Source: Pseudomonas quercus (GTDB lineage: Bacteria; Pseudomonadota; Gammaproteobacteria; Pseudomonadales; Pseudomonadaceae). From it: a stretch of DNA of 64,000 nt. Position 1 is the stretch's first letter. Every line of letters starts with the position of its first letter. The stretch is from contig NZ_JAAVJI010000007.1 of NCBI RefSeq assembly GCF_012033695.1, positions 1-64,000 on the forward strand. The letters are read 5' to 3'. Both the position numbers and the translations under genes were made by a program. The notes under the pieces are model-generated. The model was not told the DNA's origin. It ran no database searches and worked only from the letters and a program-made list of their open reading frames with translations. Of this stretch, positions 37,091-47,178 are shown one piece after another.

Positions 37091-37774
37091 CTAAGAAGGC
37101 TTGCTTGCTTTAGGGGTAGCGACATTGTCGCGCAGATAGACCGGCTGGGCCTGCGCCGCCTCAATGGCTTCGTTACGCGCCCATGCGAAACCCGCCAAGG
37201 CAAGCACGTCTTCAGCATGGGGCAATGCCGAGGCATCGAAACGCTGAGCTTTCACCGCCAGGCGATCCGCGTAGCCCCAGCCGGTCCCTGCGCCATACCA
37301 GCCCTCAAGGTTATCGGCAGGCACCTGGACGGCATGAGGGGGTAGCACGGCCTCAGCGCCCACCAGCTGCATTTCACCGTCAGACAACGCATAGCAGCCC
37401 CAATACACTTCATCCATTCGTGCATCGATAGCGGCCGCCACCTGGGTAGCGCCTTCCCGGCGCCAGGCGCCTTGGGCTAACGCCGCCAGGTTGGACACCC
37501 CTAGCACGGGGCGGTCCAGCGCAAAGGCCAAGCCTTGCACCACACCAATCGCAATTCGCACCCCAGTAAACGCGCCGGGGCCCCGACCAAAAGCGATGGC
37601 ATCCACAGCACTCAGGCCTACCCCCGCGTCTGCCATGATCTGCTGGATCATGGGCAGCAGCTTCTGGGCGTGCAACCGTGGGATCACCTCGTAGTGGCTT
37701 AATACCTTGCCGTCATGCAACAGGGCGACGGAACAGGCTTCAGTGGCGGTATCGAGGGCCAGCAGCGTGGGCAT
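37091..37774 (-). CDS. tsaB: tRNA threonylcarbamoyladenosine biosynthesis protein TsaB
   Basis: A 227-residue ASKHA-fold protein that partners TsaD and TsaE in making t6A37 in ANN-decoding tRNAs. The N-terminal LLALDTATEACSVALL, HAQKLLPMI and the loop GRGPGAFTGVRIAIGVVQGLA are typical; as in other TsaB proteins, it is a structural partner rather than the catalytic subunit. It lies about 95 bp after adk (minus strand) but behind a strong terminator, so it needs its own promoter. Confidence 0.95.
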   Translation of the reverse strand: MPTLLALDTATEACSVALLHDGKVLSHYEVIPRLHAQKLLPMIQQIMADAGVGLSAVDAIAFGRGPGAFTGVRIAIGVVQGLAFALDRPVLGVSNLAALAQGAWRREGATQVAAAIDARMDEVYWGCYALSDGEMQLVGAEAVLPPHAVQVPADNLEGWYGAGTGWGYADRLAVKAQRFDASALPHAEDVLALAGFAWARNEAIEAAQAQPVYLRDNVATPKASKPS

Positions 37775-37830
37775 TGCGGTATCCGGTCAGGTAGAAATGG
37801 GGGGCTTGGAAAGGCGGGCAGTATAAACGA

Positions 37831-37857
37831 CGAAAGCCCGCGAACGGGCTTTCGTTT
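37831..37857 (-). terminator. Rho-independent terminator of adk
   Basis: A perfect 10-bp stem (cgaaagcccg / cgggctttcg) with a cgaa loop lies 12 bases after the adk stop. The T-run on the minus side is short (tcgttta in reverse), and the hairpin also carries T residues on the plus side, so it may act in both directions. Confidence 0.8.
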
Positions 37858-37868
37858 ACCAACAGCGA

Positions 37869-38576
<708 letters not shown>

Positions 38577-38786
38577 CTACCGGTGAGCCATCGAAAAATT
38601 CGGGCTGGCCGAACAATCGGCCAAAAGGCTGCCCAAGATACACAGCCGCCTACCCCCAGACAAGCCACCTAAGGTCGCAGGCACCCGCCGCAGGGCGACA
38701 GGTGCGACCCGGTGCAACCCTCTAACCTTTCAGGCACAGGCAAAGCAGCCCCTGACCCGCCTGTGGCCAGGAGCACAGCGCACGTG

Positions 38787-41432
38787 TTACCCCGTGTTGC
38801 GTAACCCGGCAGCGATACCTGCCACTGTTACTAGCAAGGCCTGCTCAAGGCCGCTGCCTGGGGCCCCCTGCTGAACGCGCGAACGTGCCAGCAGCTCCAT
38901 TTGCAGCCGGTGCAGTGGGTCCAGGTAGGTATTACGCAGGGCGAAGAACTCCAGGGTTTCCGGGCTGCTGGCAAGCAGCTTGCTCTGCCCTGTCAGGGTT
39001 AGCACTTGCCGTACGCACTGCGACAATAAGTCGCGCAACTCATGGCCCAACGGCTTCAAGGCGTCCTCGACCAAGTGCTCGTCGTACTGCCGTGCGATCT
39101 CGGCATCGGCCTTGGCCAGCACCATTTCCAGCATGTCGATACGTGTACGGAAGAACGGCCAGTGCTCGCGCATTTCGGCCAGCCGTTCGCCCTCCCCACG
39201 CTGCAGTGCATTGCCCAGGGCCGCTTCCCAGCCCAGCCATGCCGGCAGCATGAGGCGGGTCTGGGTCCAGCCGAAAATCCAGGGGATAGCGCGAAGGCTT
39301 TCAATGCCGCCTTGCCGCCGTTTAGCGGGGCGGCTTCCCAGGGGAAGGCGCCCTAGCTCCTGCTCGGGAGTGGACTGGCGAAAGTATTCGACAAATTGCG
39401 GGTGCTCACGCACCACCTTGCGGTAGGCCTGCACACCGTCATGGGCCAATTCGTCCATCAGCGTACGCCACGACGCTTCCGGTGGCGGTGGTGGTAACAG
39501 CGTGGCCTCCAGTACAGCGGCCAGGTACAGATGAAGGTTTTGCTCGGCGATGTCTGGCAAGCCGAATTTGAACCGGATCATCTCCCCCTGTTCGGTGGTA
39601 CGGAAGCGACCGGCCACCGAACCTGGGGGCTGGGACAAGATAGCCGCGTGGGCTGGGCCGCCCCCGCGCCCCACCGTGCCGCCCCTGCCATGAAACAGCA
39701 GCAGTTCCACGCCATGCTCGTGGCAAATGTCGACCAAGGTTTCCTGAGCCCGGTACTGTGCCCACGCCGCAGCGGTAGTGCCGGCATCCTTAGCCGAGTC
39801 AGAATAACCGATCATTACTTCCTGGGGGCCTTGTAGCCGTGCGCGATAACCTGGCAATGCCAGCAGGCGTTCAATGACCGGGCCGGCGTTCTCCAGGTCG
39901 GCCAATGTTTCAAACAACGGCACTACACGCATAGGCCGCTGCAACCCGGCTTCTTTGAGCAGCAGTTGCACGGCCAGCACGTCCGAGGCGGCGCCTGCCA
40001 TGGAAATCACGTAACTGCCCAATGATGCTGCAGGCGCGGCCGCCACTTCTCGGCAGGTCGCCAACACTTCGGCGGTGTCTGCCGAGGCCTTGAACGAAGG
40101 CGGCAGCAAAGGCCGGCGGTTGTCCAACTCCGCCAGGAGAAACGCGACACGGTCGTCTTCGTCCCAATCGGCGTAACGGCCCAACCCCAGGTATTCAGTG
40201 ATATCGCTCATGGCTGCACAATGCCGTGCGGCGTCCTGGCGAACGTCCAGGCGCACCAGGAACAGCCCGAAGGTCACAGCCCGCCGGATGCAATCGAGCA
40301 GAGGGCCGTCAGCGATGACCCCCATGCCGCACGCATGCAGCGAATCGAAACACAGTAGCAAGGGCTCCAACAGCTCGCGGTTGTCCTGCAGCACGTCTGC
40401 ATCGACAGGTTCAGGGCCCTTAAGGGCAGCTTGGGCCCAGTGGCGTGTGGCCTTTAGCCGTTCACGCAGTTGCTTGAGCACACTGCGGTAAGGCTCAGGG
40501 CTGTTTTCACTGCGCGCGCGCAGTGCGTCGCTGGCCTGCTGCATGGACAGCTCGCCTGCCAGGTGGTCCACGTCCCGCAAGAAAAGGTCTGCTGCCATCC
40601 AGCGTGCCAGTAGCAGCACCTCGCGGGTAACGGCAGCGGTAACGTTGGGGTTGCCGTCCCGGTCCCCGCCCATCCAGGACGCAAACCGGATAGGCGCCGC
40701 CTCCAGCGGCAGGTGCAGGCCCGTGGCCTCGAACAGGGCGGCGTCTACCTTGCGCAAATGGCTGGGCACCGCGTGCCAAAGGGAATGCTCAATGACAGCA
40801 AACCCCCATTTGGCCTCGTCCACAGGCGTAGGGCGTGTTCGCCGGATCTCGTCAGTGTGCCAAGCCTCGGCAATCAGCCGTTGCAGACGATCGTGAAGGC
40901 TCTGCTGCTCCGCGGTAGTGAGATCCCGATGATCCAGCGCCGCCAACTGGGCAGCAATCGCATCGTACTTCTGGATCAACGTGCGACGCGCCACCTCAGT
41001 GGGGTGGGCGGTCAGCACCAGTTCGATGTCCAGGCGGCCCACGTGCTGTGCGAGGTGATCCGCACTGTGGCCGGCGGCACCAAGCCGTGCCAGCAACTCG
41101 GGCAGGCGCTGGGCGTCCAGTACTTCACCGGCCTGGCCGCTGTCTTCGGTGCGTCGGCGGATGAGCTGGTACTGCTCGGCAATGTTGGCCAGGTTCAAGA
41201 ACTGGGTGAAGGCCCTGGCCACTGGCAGCAGGTCGTCTTCACTAAGTTCATTGAGCCGATCACTCAGTTGAGCCGGGCCGGCCTGCGCGCTGCGCCGGTC
41301 AGCCTTGGCGCCATGGCGAATGCGCTCGATCTTGTCTAGAAAGGCATCGCCGTATTGCTCGCGAATGGTAGTGCCAAGCAATTCGCCTAGTACATGGACC
41401 CGTTCGCGCAAGCGCGCGTCGATCTCACTCAT
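38787..41432 (-). CDS. ppc: Phosphoenolpyruvate carboxylase
   Basis: An 881-residue anaplerotic enzyme that forms oxaloacetate from PEP and bicarbonate. The catalytic His block [13 protein letters not shown], the Gly-rich loop [28 protein letters not shown] and the extreme C-terminal GLRNTG are all present, so the protein is full length. ATG 41432 gives the family start [12 protein letters not shown]; the upstream 53 codons are not supported. The 270-bp gap to adk contains no gene I can support. Confidence 0.97.
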   Translation of the reverse strand: MSEIDARLRERVHVLGELLGTTIREQYGDAFLDKIERIRHGAKADRRSAQAGPAQLSDRLNELSEDDLLPVARAFTQFLNLANIAEQYQLIRRRTEDSGQAGEVLDAQRLPELLARLGAAGHSADHLAQHVGRLDIELVLTAHPTEVARRTLIQKYDAIAAQLAALDHRDLTTAEQQSLHDRLQRLIAEAWHTDEIRRTRPTPVDEAKWGFAVIEHSLWHAVPSHLRKVDAALFEATGLHLPLEAAPIRFASWMGGDRDGNPNVTAAVTREVLLLARWMAADLFLRDVDHLAGELSMQQASDALRARSENSPEPYRSVLKQLRERLKATRHWAQAALKGPEPVDADVLQDNRELLEPLLLCFDSLHACGMGVIADGPLLDCIRRAVTFGLFLVRLDVRQDAARHCAAMSDITEYLGLGRYADWDEDDRVAFLLAELDNRRPLLPPSFKASADTAEVLATCREVAAAPAASLGSYVISMAGAASDVLAVQLLLKEAGLQRPMRVVPLFETLADLENAGPVIERLLALPGYRARLQGPQEVMIGYSDSAKDAGTTAAAWAQYRAQETLVDICHEHGVELLLFHGRGGTVGRGGGPAHAAILSQPPGSVAGRFRTTEQGEMIRFKFGLPDIAEQNLHLYLAAVLEATLLPPPPPEASWRTLMDELAHDGVQAYRKVVREHPQFVEYFRQSTPEQELGRLPLGSRPAKRRQGGIESLRAIPWIFGWTQTRLMLPAWLGWEAALGNALQRGEGERLAEMREHWPFFRTRIDMLEMVLAKADAEIARQYDEHLVEDALKPLGHELRDLLSQCVRQVLTLTGQSKLLASSPETLEFFALRNTYLDPLHRLQMELLARSRVQQGAPGSGLEQALLVTVAGIAAGLRNTG

Positions 41433-41600
41433 GTTTCCATTCTCCGTCAAAGGGCCGGTAGACGCAGCAGGATAGCGCACCGGATGACTGAACGCGGCGT
41501 CGAAAAACAGCTCAATACCCAGGTAACTCACCCGTCGTCCAAGGGCACACACACCGCGGTTGTGCCTTGGGCGTTGTGTTATCCGACCCACGAGGTGCCC

Positions 41601-41969
41601 ATGAAAATCCGTGAGCTAGCCCGCCACTGGGAACAGAACGCCAAAGGCCGCCTGACCGAAACCCCCTACAGCATCCACTTGGACGTTGAGTCAGCCGCAC
41701 GCCTTGAAGCCTTGCAGGAGATGTACCCCAAACACCACCCCGAGGAACTGCTAGGTGAATTGATCGGGGCTGCCTTGGAAGAACTGGAAACCAGCTTTCC
41801 CTATGTGCGAGGCACCAAGGTTATCGCTACCGACGAGGAAGGCGATCCGATGTATGAAGACATCGGCCCTACCCCGCGTTTCCTGGCGCTGTCGCGGCGT
41901 AACCTTGAGAAAATGACCCAGAGCTCACCCCAAGCGCCCATGCCCCCTCAGCCGGTTGATGCGCCATAA
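41601..41969 (+). CDS. Conserved hypothetical protein, annotated in relatives as pilin assembly protein
   Basis: A 122-residue cytoplasmic protein without signal or membrane helix. Residues 1-90 are well ordered: [20 protein letters not shown], then [18 protein letters not shown] and [14 protein letters not shown], which looks like a ribbon-helix-helix-like or small helical fold; then [26 protein letters not shown]. The Pro-rich tail is variable. It is the constant divergent neighbour of ppc in Pseudomonas. The pilin label is a name only; no pilus gene is here. AGGTGCCC precedes ATG 41601. Confidence 0.8.
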   Translation: MKIRELARHWEQNAKGRLTETPYSIHLDVESAARLEALQEMYPKHHPEELLGELIGAALEELETSFPYVRGTKVIATDEEGDPMYEDIGPTPRFLALSRRNLEKMTQSSPQAPMPPQPVDAP

Positions 41970-42023
41970 GGCTCATGACAGAGCCTTCAGACTGTAAAAA
42001 ACCATGCAACAGGCCAGATTTCT

Positions 42024-42053
42024 GAACTATTCGAAAAACACTTGAGTCCCAAA
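42024..42053 (+). promoter_or_regulatory. Candidate AlgU-type promoter of the DUF4398-ompA lipoprotein operon
   Basis: GAACTA (42024-42029), a 17-bp spacer and TCCCAAA (42047-42053) resemble the AlgU pattern GAACTT-N16/17-TCCAA. It lies 98 bp before the first gene. The P. aeruginosa counterpart of the downstream OmpA-type gene (lptF) is known to depend on AlgU, which supports the reading. Confidence 0.45.
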
Positions 42054-42150
42054 CATTAGCCATCGCAGTACAACGCTCGCGGCCACCTTGCCCCTGCCGC
42101 TGCCATGGAAATACCGTTCTGAAAAAAGCCCTCCTATGGAGTCGAAGATC

Positions 42151-42552
42151 ATGAAGACTTGTACTGCCACCCCTTCGTCCAACGCTGTTCGTGGGCTCAA
42201 GCTCGCCGTACTGGCGTTGGGCAGCAGCTTCATCCTGGCCGGTTGCGCGGGTAACCCACCGACCGAGCAATACGCCCTGGCCCAGTCAGCCGTGAACAGC
42301 GCCGTCAGCGCTGGCGGTACTGAATTTGCAGCCGTGGAAACCAAGTCGGCCCAGGACAAGTTCAAGGCGGCTGAAATCGCCATGCACGACGAAAACTATG
42401 ACAAGGCCCGGATGCTGGCCGAGCAAGCCGAATGGGATGCTCGTGTAGCGGAACGCAAGGCCCAGGCTGCGAAGGCACAAAAAGCTGTAGATGATGCGCA
42501 TCAAGGCGTGGAAGACCTGCGCCAGGAAGGCATGCGCAACATCCAGCCTTAA
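42151..42552 (+). CDS. DUF4398 domain lipoprotein
   Basis: A 133-residue lipoprotein (lipobox LAGC). The mature part is a helical, Ala/Glu/Lys-rich coiled coil (about 45-125) of the DUF4398 type, starting with EQYALAQSAVNSAV and carrying ALA/ARMLAEQAEWDARVAERKAQ heptads. I chose ATG 42151, with GGAG nine bases upstream; an in-frame ATG at 42136 lacks a site. It precedes the OmpA-type lipoprotein by 39 bp and both likely act at the outer membrane-peptidoglycan interface. Confidence 0.85.
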   Translation: MKTCTATPSSNAVRGLKLAVLALGSSFILAGCAGNPPTEQYALAQSAVNSAVSAGGTEFAAVETKSAQDKFKAAEIAMHDENYDKARMLAEQAEWDARVAERKAQAAKAQKAVDDAHQGVEDLRQEGMRNIQP

Positions 42553-42591
42553 TTGCCACGACCGTACTTCGCACAGATAAGGAATAACCCC

Positions 42592-43374
42592 ATGCGTAAA
42601 CAATTGATGATCCCTGCCCTGTTGGCCGTGGCCGTTAGCCTGAGCGCCTGCTCGCACGACCCAAATGCCAACCTGGAAAGCGCGCGCACCAACTTCTCGT
42701 CGCTGCAGACCAACCCTAAGTCGGCCACTTTGGCGGCGCTGGAAACCAAAGACGCTTCCGAGTGGCTGGACAAGGCTGACAAGGCCTACCGCAATGACGA
42801 AGACAAGAAGAAGGTTGACCAACTGGCCTACCTGACCAACCAGCGCGTCGAGTTTGCCAAGCAGACCATCGCTCTGCGCACTTCCGAAGATGACATCAAG
42901 AACGCCGCTGCCTTGCGTGCCAAGGCCCAGCTTGACGCTCGCGATGCCCAGATCAAGAAGCTGCAGAACAGCCTGAATGCCAAGCAGACCGAGCGCGGCA
43001 CCTTGGTCACCTTCGGCGATGTACTGTTCGACCTGAACAAGGCTGAACTCAAGCCTAGCGGCATGACCAACATCATCCAGCTGGCTCAGTTCCTGAAGGA
43101 CAACCCGGACCGTCAGGTGATCATCGAAGGCTACACAGATGCCACCGGTTCTGACTCGTACAACCAGAGCCTGTCCCAGGCCCGTGCGACCTCGGTACTG
43201 GCTGCACTGGTTCGCCAGGGCGTCGATGCCAAGCGCATTGTGGCCCAGGGCTACGGCAAGCAGTACCCAGTTGCTGACAACAGCAGCAGCTCGGGCCGTG
43301 CCATGAACCGTCGCGTGGAAGTGACCATTTCCAACGACAACCAGCCAGTAGCCCCACGCTCTTCAATGAAGTAA
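42592..43374 (+). CDS. OmpA-family lipoprotein, LptF-like
   Basis: A 260-residue lipoprotein (lipobox LSAC, Cys20). After a helical coiled region with DUF4398-like character (about 25-130), an OmpA C-terminal peptidoglycan-binding domain spans about 135-250: VLFDLNKAELKPSG, IIEGYTDATGSDSYNQSLSQARA and RIVAQGYGKQYP with RAMNRRVEV. The arrangement corresponds to P. aeruginosa LptF (PA3692), an envelope-survival protein of the AlgU regulon. A strong terminator closes the operon. Confidence 0.9.
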   Translation: MRKQLMIPALLAVAVSLSACSHDPNANLESARTNFSSLQTNPKSATLAALETKDASEWLDKADKAYRNDEDKKKVDQLAYLTNQRVEFAKQTIALRTSEDDIKNAAALRAKAQLDARDAQIKKLQNSLNAKQTERGTLVTFGDVLFDLNKAELKPSGMTNIIQLAQFLKDNPDRQVIIEGYTDATGSDSYNQSLSQARATSVLAALVRQGVDAKRIVAQGYGKQYPVADNSSSSGRAMNRRVEVTISNDNQPVAPRSSMK

Positions 43375-43395
43375 GCGCCGCCGCTGTGCCAAGAG

Positions 43396-43423
43396 ACCAG
43401 CCCTTAGGGGCTGGTTTTTTTTT
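43396..43423 (+). terminator. Rho-independent terminator of the DUF4398-ompA operon
   Basis: An 8-bp GC-rich stem (accagccc / gggctggt) with a ttag loop is followed by nine T residues. Confidence 0.93.
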
Positions 43424-43493
43424 GCGCTGCAGAAACAAACACTGTTGGACCACGCAGGGCCTGTGAACGGGCTGCAAACAATCCTGACGTATT

Positions 43494-43545
43494 TTCCAGC
43501 CTTTTTCGCAGGCTGGCGCCTGCTCCCACAGGGGGTAGTGTAGGC
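43494..43545. repeat. Short REP-like inverted element
   Basis: cagcctttttcgcaggctg at 43498-43516 forms a hairpin, followed by cgcctgctcccacaggggg, a phrase common in Pseudomonas REP elements. It lies between the convergent ompA-type and alpha/beta hydrolase genes. Confidence 0.5.
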
Positions 43546-43552
43546 TCCCGGC

Positions 43553-44446
43553 TCAGGGGTAATTGGGAATCTCGCCCAGCCGTCGCAGGCCGTTGAAGTG
43601 GCTGGGGTCTTCCAGGAACTTGACCATGACCTGTCGGTAGGTAGGGTCTGCGAAGGTTTGCACGTGTGCGCCTCGGGTAAGTTGGAGTACCCGTGGCGGA
43701 GGCAATGCCTTGTACAACGCAAGGCCGTTTTCCAAAGGCACTACTGTGTCATCCAGGCTCTGGAACACCAATTTGGGCACCTTGGCCAAGCCAGGCGCCG
43801 CCCTCAAGGCACTGTCCCCATCGGGCACGAACCACGACAACGGCACCTGCAATGGCCACGTCAACCATGACGTACTCAAGGCGAACTGGGCGACCTTGCG
43901 GTAACTGGCAGGCGCGCCGTCGAACACCATGGCTTTGAACCGCGCAGCCTCTTGTGGGTGCCCAGACAGGTAATGGACCGCCAGCGCGCCTCCTAGGCTT
44001 TGGCCCAGCAACACCAATGGGTGGCCTTGAGTCTCAGGCGACGTACGCAGCCACGCCAGTGCAACTTGAATGTCGAGGTAGACACCCGGCAACTTTGCCT
44101 GCCCTTCAGACAAGCCATACCCACGGTAATCCAGCAACAACACCTGATAACCTTCAGCGGGCAACCACCAACTGCCACCCAGGTGCCGCGCCAGGTTGCC
44201 GCCGTTACCGTGCAAATGCAGTACGGTCCCTTTCACAGGCACACCTGCCTTGGCGGGCAGCCACCAGGCATGCAGCCGCACGCCATCGGATGTGTGCAGC
44301 GTTACCGGTTGCCATTGCACCTTGGCCACGTCTGGGGTGAACGGCTCGCCAGGCTCCGGATAAAACAGCAGGCCGCTGCAACCCGTTACTGAGAGCAGCA
44401 GCGCCACTGTCAGGGCGTTAAATGATATTCGCGTAATCCGCTTCAA
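43553..44446 (-). CDS. Alpha/beta hydrolase, predicted lipoprotein
   Basis: About 297 residues with a lipobox (LLSVTGC) and an alpha/beta-hydrolase fold: the oxyanion region HLHGNGGNLARHLG, nucleophile elbow GQSLGG, an acid in SLDDTVVP and His in RGAHVQTF. It fits the BEM46/YfhR-like group of membrane-tethered hydrolases with unknown substrate. No ATG is available: I chose TTG 44446, giving MKRITRISFNALTVALL, a proper lipoprotein signal; TTG 44455 is the alternative. The start overlaps the end of the QEGLA gene by 29 bases, so translation is probably coupled. Confidence 0.82.
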   Translation of the reverse strand: MKRITRISFNALTVALLLSVTGCSGLLFYPEPGEPFTPDVAKVQWQPVTLHTSDGVRLHAWWLPAKAGVPVKGTVLHLHGNGGNLARHLGGSWWLPAEGYQVLLLDYRGYGLSEGQAKLPGVYLDIQVALAWLRTSPETQGHPLVLLGQSLGGALAVHYLSGHPQEAARFKAMVFDGAPASYRKVAQFALSTSWLTWPLQVPLSWFVPDGDSALRAAPGLAKVPKLVFQSLDDTVVPLENGLALYKALPPPRVLQLTRGAHVQTFADPTYRQVMVKFLEDPSHFNGLRRLGEIPNYP

Positions 44447-45695
44447 TGCGGTCAAGGCTCAGGTGGTTGAGGAAGTTGGAAAAGCACATCCAGGCGGACA
44501 GTGCATTCATGTCACGAAATTGCTCTGGCAGGTACTTGGGTGGCGCTACAAGCCCCTCGTCTACCAACTGGCGCAGGATACGCATGTCCTCCAGGGTGGT
44601 CTTGCCACAGAACAGCAGTGACACCTGGTCCAGCTTGCCTTTGCGCACCGCCAGCTGAATGTAGTTGTACACCATGATAAAGCCCTTAAGGTAGGACAGG
44701 TCCTTGGTAAAGGGCAGGCCGGTGGGAGTGGAGCCACGGAACACCCGGCTGGCATTGCCGTAGCTGTCCTCCATGCCAAAGCCCTGCTCCTTGAAGAACT
44801 CGAATACCTGCAGGAAATCGGCGCCCTCTTCCACCATATGGATGGCGCGTGTGCGGTTGGTAAGCTTGCGCAAGCGGCTGGGGTAGGAGGCGAACGCAAT
44901 GACCTCCATCAAAATGGCCAGGCCCTCCTGGGTCACGGTAGACGAAGGCGGCCCCTTGGACAGGAAGGTACACACCGGCTGGTTAAGGCCGTTGAGGGTG
45001 GTGCCCACATGCACCAGCCCCTCATGCACCTCCAGTGCACGCACGTCACGCTCATTGAACATGGCATCGGCGCGTACTTTGATGTAGTCCGCCCCAGCGG
45101 CAGCGTCAGCGACGATCCCGTCCGACTCGAACACGCGGATGGTTTCTTCGGTTTCTCCGAACACGCGGTTGAGCCGGCTCTGCAGCATGTCTACCGCCTG
45201 CTTGGCGGTAAGGTTCTTGACCTCGTCCTTGAGGTCGCCACGGCCGTCGATCCTGTTGAGGTAGTCGGAGAGCATCAGGCCAAGGTCCGACAGCGTAGGG
45301 TCACCTGCATGGAAAGCGTCGGAAGCCGCACCGTACAGTTCCTGGGAAATCAGCCCGAAGTCTTCGGTGCCACGGGCTTCGAGCATGCGCACCACCATGC
45401 GGTACTCGCGGCACATACGCCGCATGATCTGCCCCACAGGGTTGAACTGGCCCAGCTGACGGGTCACGTCACGCTCGATATTCTGAAACTCGATCCGTAC
45501 CGCCGCCGCATCGAAGCTCAATGGCCTGCCCTGGTACCAGGCACGGTCTACGATAGGAAGAGCCTTACCCTTGGCCTTGAGGAAGGTTTGGCGGACGTTG
45601 TCGTCCCATTTCACCGCATCAAGAATCCTGATGGGGGTTTGCGCGCTCACAATGCGGTCAGACAGTGCGCGCACCGTCTGCTGATACTCGTCCAT
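44418..45695 (-). CDS. DUF1704 (QEGLA motif) protein, probable zinc metallopeptidase
   Basis: A 425-residue cytoplasmic protein without signal peptide. Residues about 60-400 match the DUF1704 family, labelled flavohemoglobin expression-modulating QEGLA protein in databases. HEGLVH (224-229) is an HExxxH motif and Glu257 in TQEGLA is well placed as a third ligand. Eukaryotic DUF1704 members (MATCAP/KIAA0895L) are metallocarboxypeptidases with this HExxxH plus Glu arrangement, so I infer peptidase activity. There is no flavohaemoglobin gene in the window. It is followed by a lipoprotein hydrolase and preceded by another lipoprotein gene after 16 bp. Confidence 0.85.
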   Translation of the reverse strand: MDEYQQTVRALSDRIVSAQTPIRILDAVKWDDNVRQTFLKAKGKALPIVDRAWYQGRPLSFDAAAVRIEFQNIERDVTRQLGQFNPVGQIMRRMCREYRMVVRMLEARGTEDFGLISQELYGAASDAFHAGDPTLSDLGLMLSDYLNRIDGRGDLKDEVKNLTAKQAVDMLQSRLNRVFGETEETIRVFESDGIVADAAAGADYIKVRADAMFNERDVRALEVHEGLVHVGTTLNGLNQPVCTFLSKGPPSSTVTQEGLAILMEVIAFASYPSRLRKLTNRTRAIHMVEEGADFLQVFEFFKEQGFGMEDSYGNASRVFRGSTPTGLPFTKDLSYLKGFIMVYNYIQLAVRKGKLDQVSLLFCGKTTLEDMRILRQLVDEGLVAPPKYLPEQFRDMNALSAWMCFSNFLNHLSLDRIEADYANII

Positions 45696-45711
45696 CAGCC
45701 CTCCTTGTCAG

Positions 45712-46263
45712 TCAATGCGCAACTCGCTTGTAGCGAGCAACCTCTACAAACACATCGGAATTGGCAGGGTCGTCCAGCCAGGCAAACACTTGGGCCGGGG
45801 TGGACCGCACGGCAACGCCCTGGCCGTCCTGGGTATCGAAGCGCTCGCCGGCCAGCGACTGTTGTGCAATGGCCTGCTGCAAGCGCTCCAGGTCCAGGTT
45901 GTAGACCACCAATTCACCGGCATCACTCAGTTCAAAGCCTACTATGGCAAAACGGCCCCCATAGGCTTTAGGCATGGGGGCACTGGCGTACCAGCGCCCG
46001 CCGTGACGGCTGACGGTAAACAGCGCCTGATCACGCGGGGCCAAGGCACCTTTCTGGTAGCTCACAGCCGAGTAACGGCCATTGGTTGCAGGCTGGATGC
46101 TCAAGTGAAGGTGCTCACCCCAGGCATCTCGGGCTTGCCATTGGCCGATCAATGCGGCCGGCGCCTTGGTACCAGGCGGGATGGGCTCGTCGAAGGTCGC
46201 CAGGCAACCGGTCAACAGGCCGCTGGCGAGTAGCATTGCCAAAAGCGTGCGCCACACATTCAT
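45712..46263 (-). CDS. Lipoprotein of unknown function
   Basis: A 183-residue lipoprotein (lipobox LLTGC, Cys20). The mature part is a mixed beta domain: LIGQWQARDAWGEHLHLSIQP then GGRWYASAPMP and VVYNLDLERLQQAI, reminiscent of lipocalin-like or heme-binding-size beta folds without a recognisable signature. It sits between a TetR gene (18 bp upstream) and the DUF1704 gene (16 bp downstream), all on the minus strand, so a TetR-lipoprotein-DUF1704-hydrolase operon is likely. I do not assign a function. Confidence 0.8.
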   Translation of the reverse strand: MNVWRTLLAMLLASGLLTGCLATFDEPIPPGTKAPAALIGQWQARDAWGEHLHLSIQPATNGRYSAVSYQKGALAPRDQALFTVSRHGGRWYASAPMPKAYGGRFAIVGFELSDAGELVVYNLDLERLQQAIAQQSLAGERFDTQDGQGVAVRSTPAQVFAWLDDPANSDVFVEVARYKRVAH

Positions 46264-46280
46264 CCCAAAGCTCTCCTTGG

Positions 46281-46997
46281 TCAGGCTGCTGCCAGCACCA
46301 GGTGCATGTAACGCGTAAGAATATCCAGCATCTCATTACCGTGTTTAGCAGATGCGGGCGCCAGCAGGGCCTGATATTCCATCTGCCCGATCAACGCCGT
46401 CAACACCTGTGCATCCTGCTCAGGGCAACGTGAGCCCAACACGCGCAGCATCTGGCAGGCCCCCTCATGGAGGATCTGTTGGTGCGAGAGTACCAGCCCG
46501 GCCAGGCGAGGGGTCAGCAGCGCTTCCTGGCGAAACGCCTGCTCGGCCATCAAATAGTCGCGCCGCGTGTTCAGTTGCTTGCGCACATAGTCTGCCGTCA
46601 TGCGGGCAATGGCATCGGCCAGGCGGCCCCGTGCTTCAGGGGTGCTGTCGGTGGCAGCCAGCAACTGGCGCAGCATTTCCTCGCTGCTGGACCACAGCTT
46701 GGCCATGTGGGCGGCGCTTCGCTCCACGTAGCGGGCAAAACTGTCTGCCAAGAGGTCTTCGATGTCCTTGAAATAATAGGTTGTCGCCGACAGGGGCACC
46801 CCGGCTTCCGTGGCCACGGCACGGTGGCGAACACCGCGTACCCCGTCGCGTACCACAATTCGCATGGCGGCATCGAGGATGGCCTGGCGGCGCTGCTCGC
46901 TGCCTTGCCGTGCCGGCTTGCGGCCTTCGTACTGAACACTGTTGGCCACGGCGCTGGCAACGCCGGCGGCCCCTGTTGCTACGGTTGCAGGTTCCAC
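46281..46997 (-). CDS. TetR family transcriptional regulator
   Basis: A 238-residue regulator. The DNA-binding helix-turn-helix occupies about residues 33-80: QRRQAILDAAMRIVVRDGVRGV, HRAVATEAGVPLSATTYYFKDIEDLL. The ligand domain follows (to 238). I chose GTG 46997, preceded by AAAGGA seven bases upstream; this keeps a 30-residue Ala/Val-rich N-terminal tail that is unusual for TetR. Its position as first gene suggests control of the following lipoprotein, DUF1704 and hydrolase genes. Ligand is unknown. Confidence 0.88.
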   Translation of the reverse strand: MEPATVATGAAGVASAVANSVQYEGRKPARQGSEQRRQAILDAAMRIVVRDGVRGVRHRAVATEAGVPLSATTYYFKDIEDLLADSFARYVERSAAHMAKLWSSSEEMLRQLLAATDSTPEARGRLADAIARMTADYVRKQLNTRRDYLMAEQAFRQEALLTPRLAGLVLSHQQILHEGACQMLRVLGSRCPEQDAQVLTALIGQMEYQALLAPASAKHGNEMLDILTRYMHLVLAAA

Positions 46998-47120
46998 GTT
47001 TGATCCTTTCACATTGACGCATCCAAGGCCGCCAGCGGCCCTCTGTACCGAGGCGGCCATTTTGCCTCAATCCACACGTCGTGAAGACCGTTTTAGCTCA
47101 AAGGAGAGGTAGCAGGCATA

Positions 47121-47150
47121 AAAAAACCGGCAGTGTGCTCACTGCCGGTT
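47121..47150 (-). terminator. Rho-independent terminator of lysS
   Basis: A perfect 10-bp stem (aaccggcagt / actgccggtt) with a six-base loop and a run of six T residues on the minus-strand transcript, 29 bases after the lysS stop. Confidence 0.92.
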
Positions 47151-47178
47151 ATTCAGGCCTCGCTCAAGAACGCAGAGG

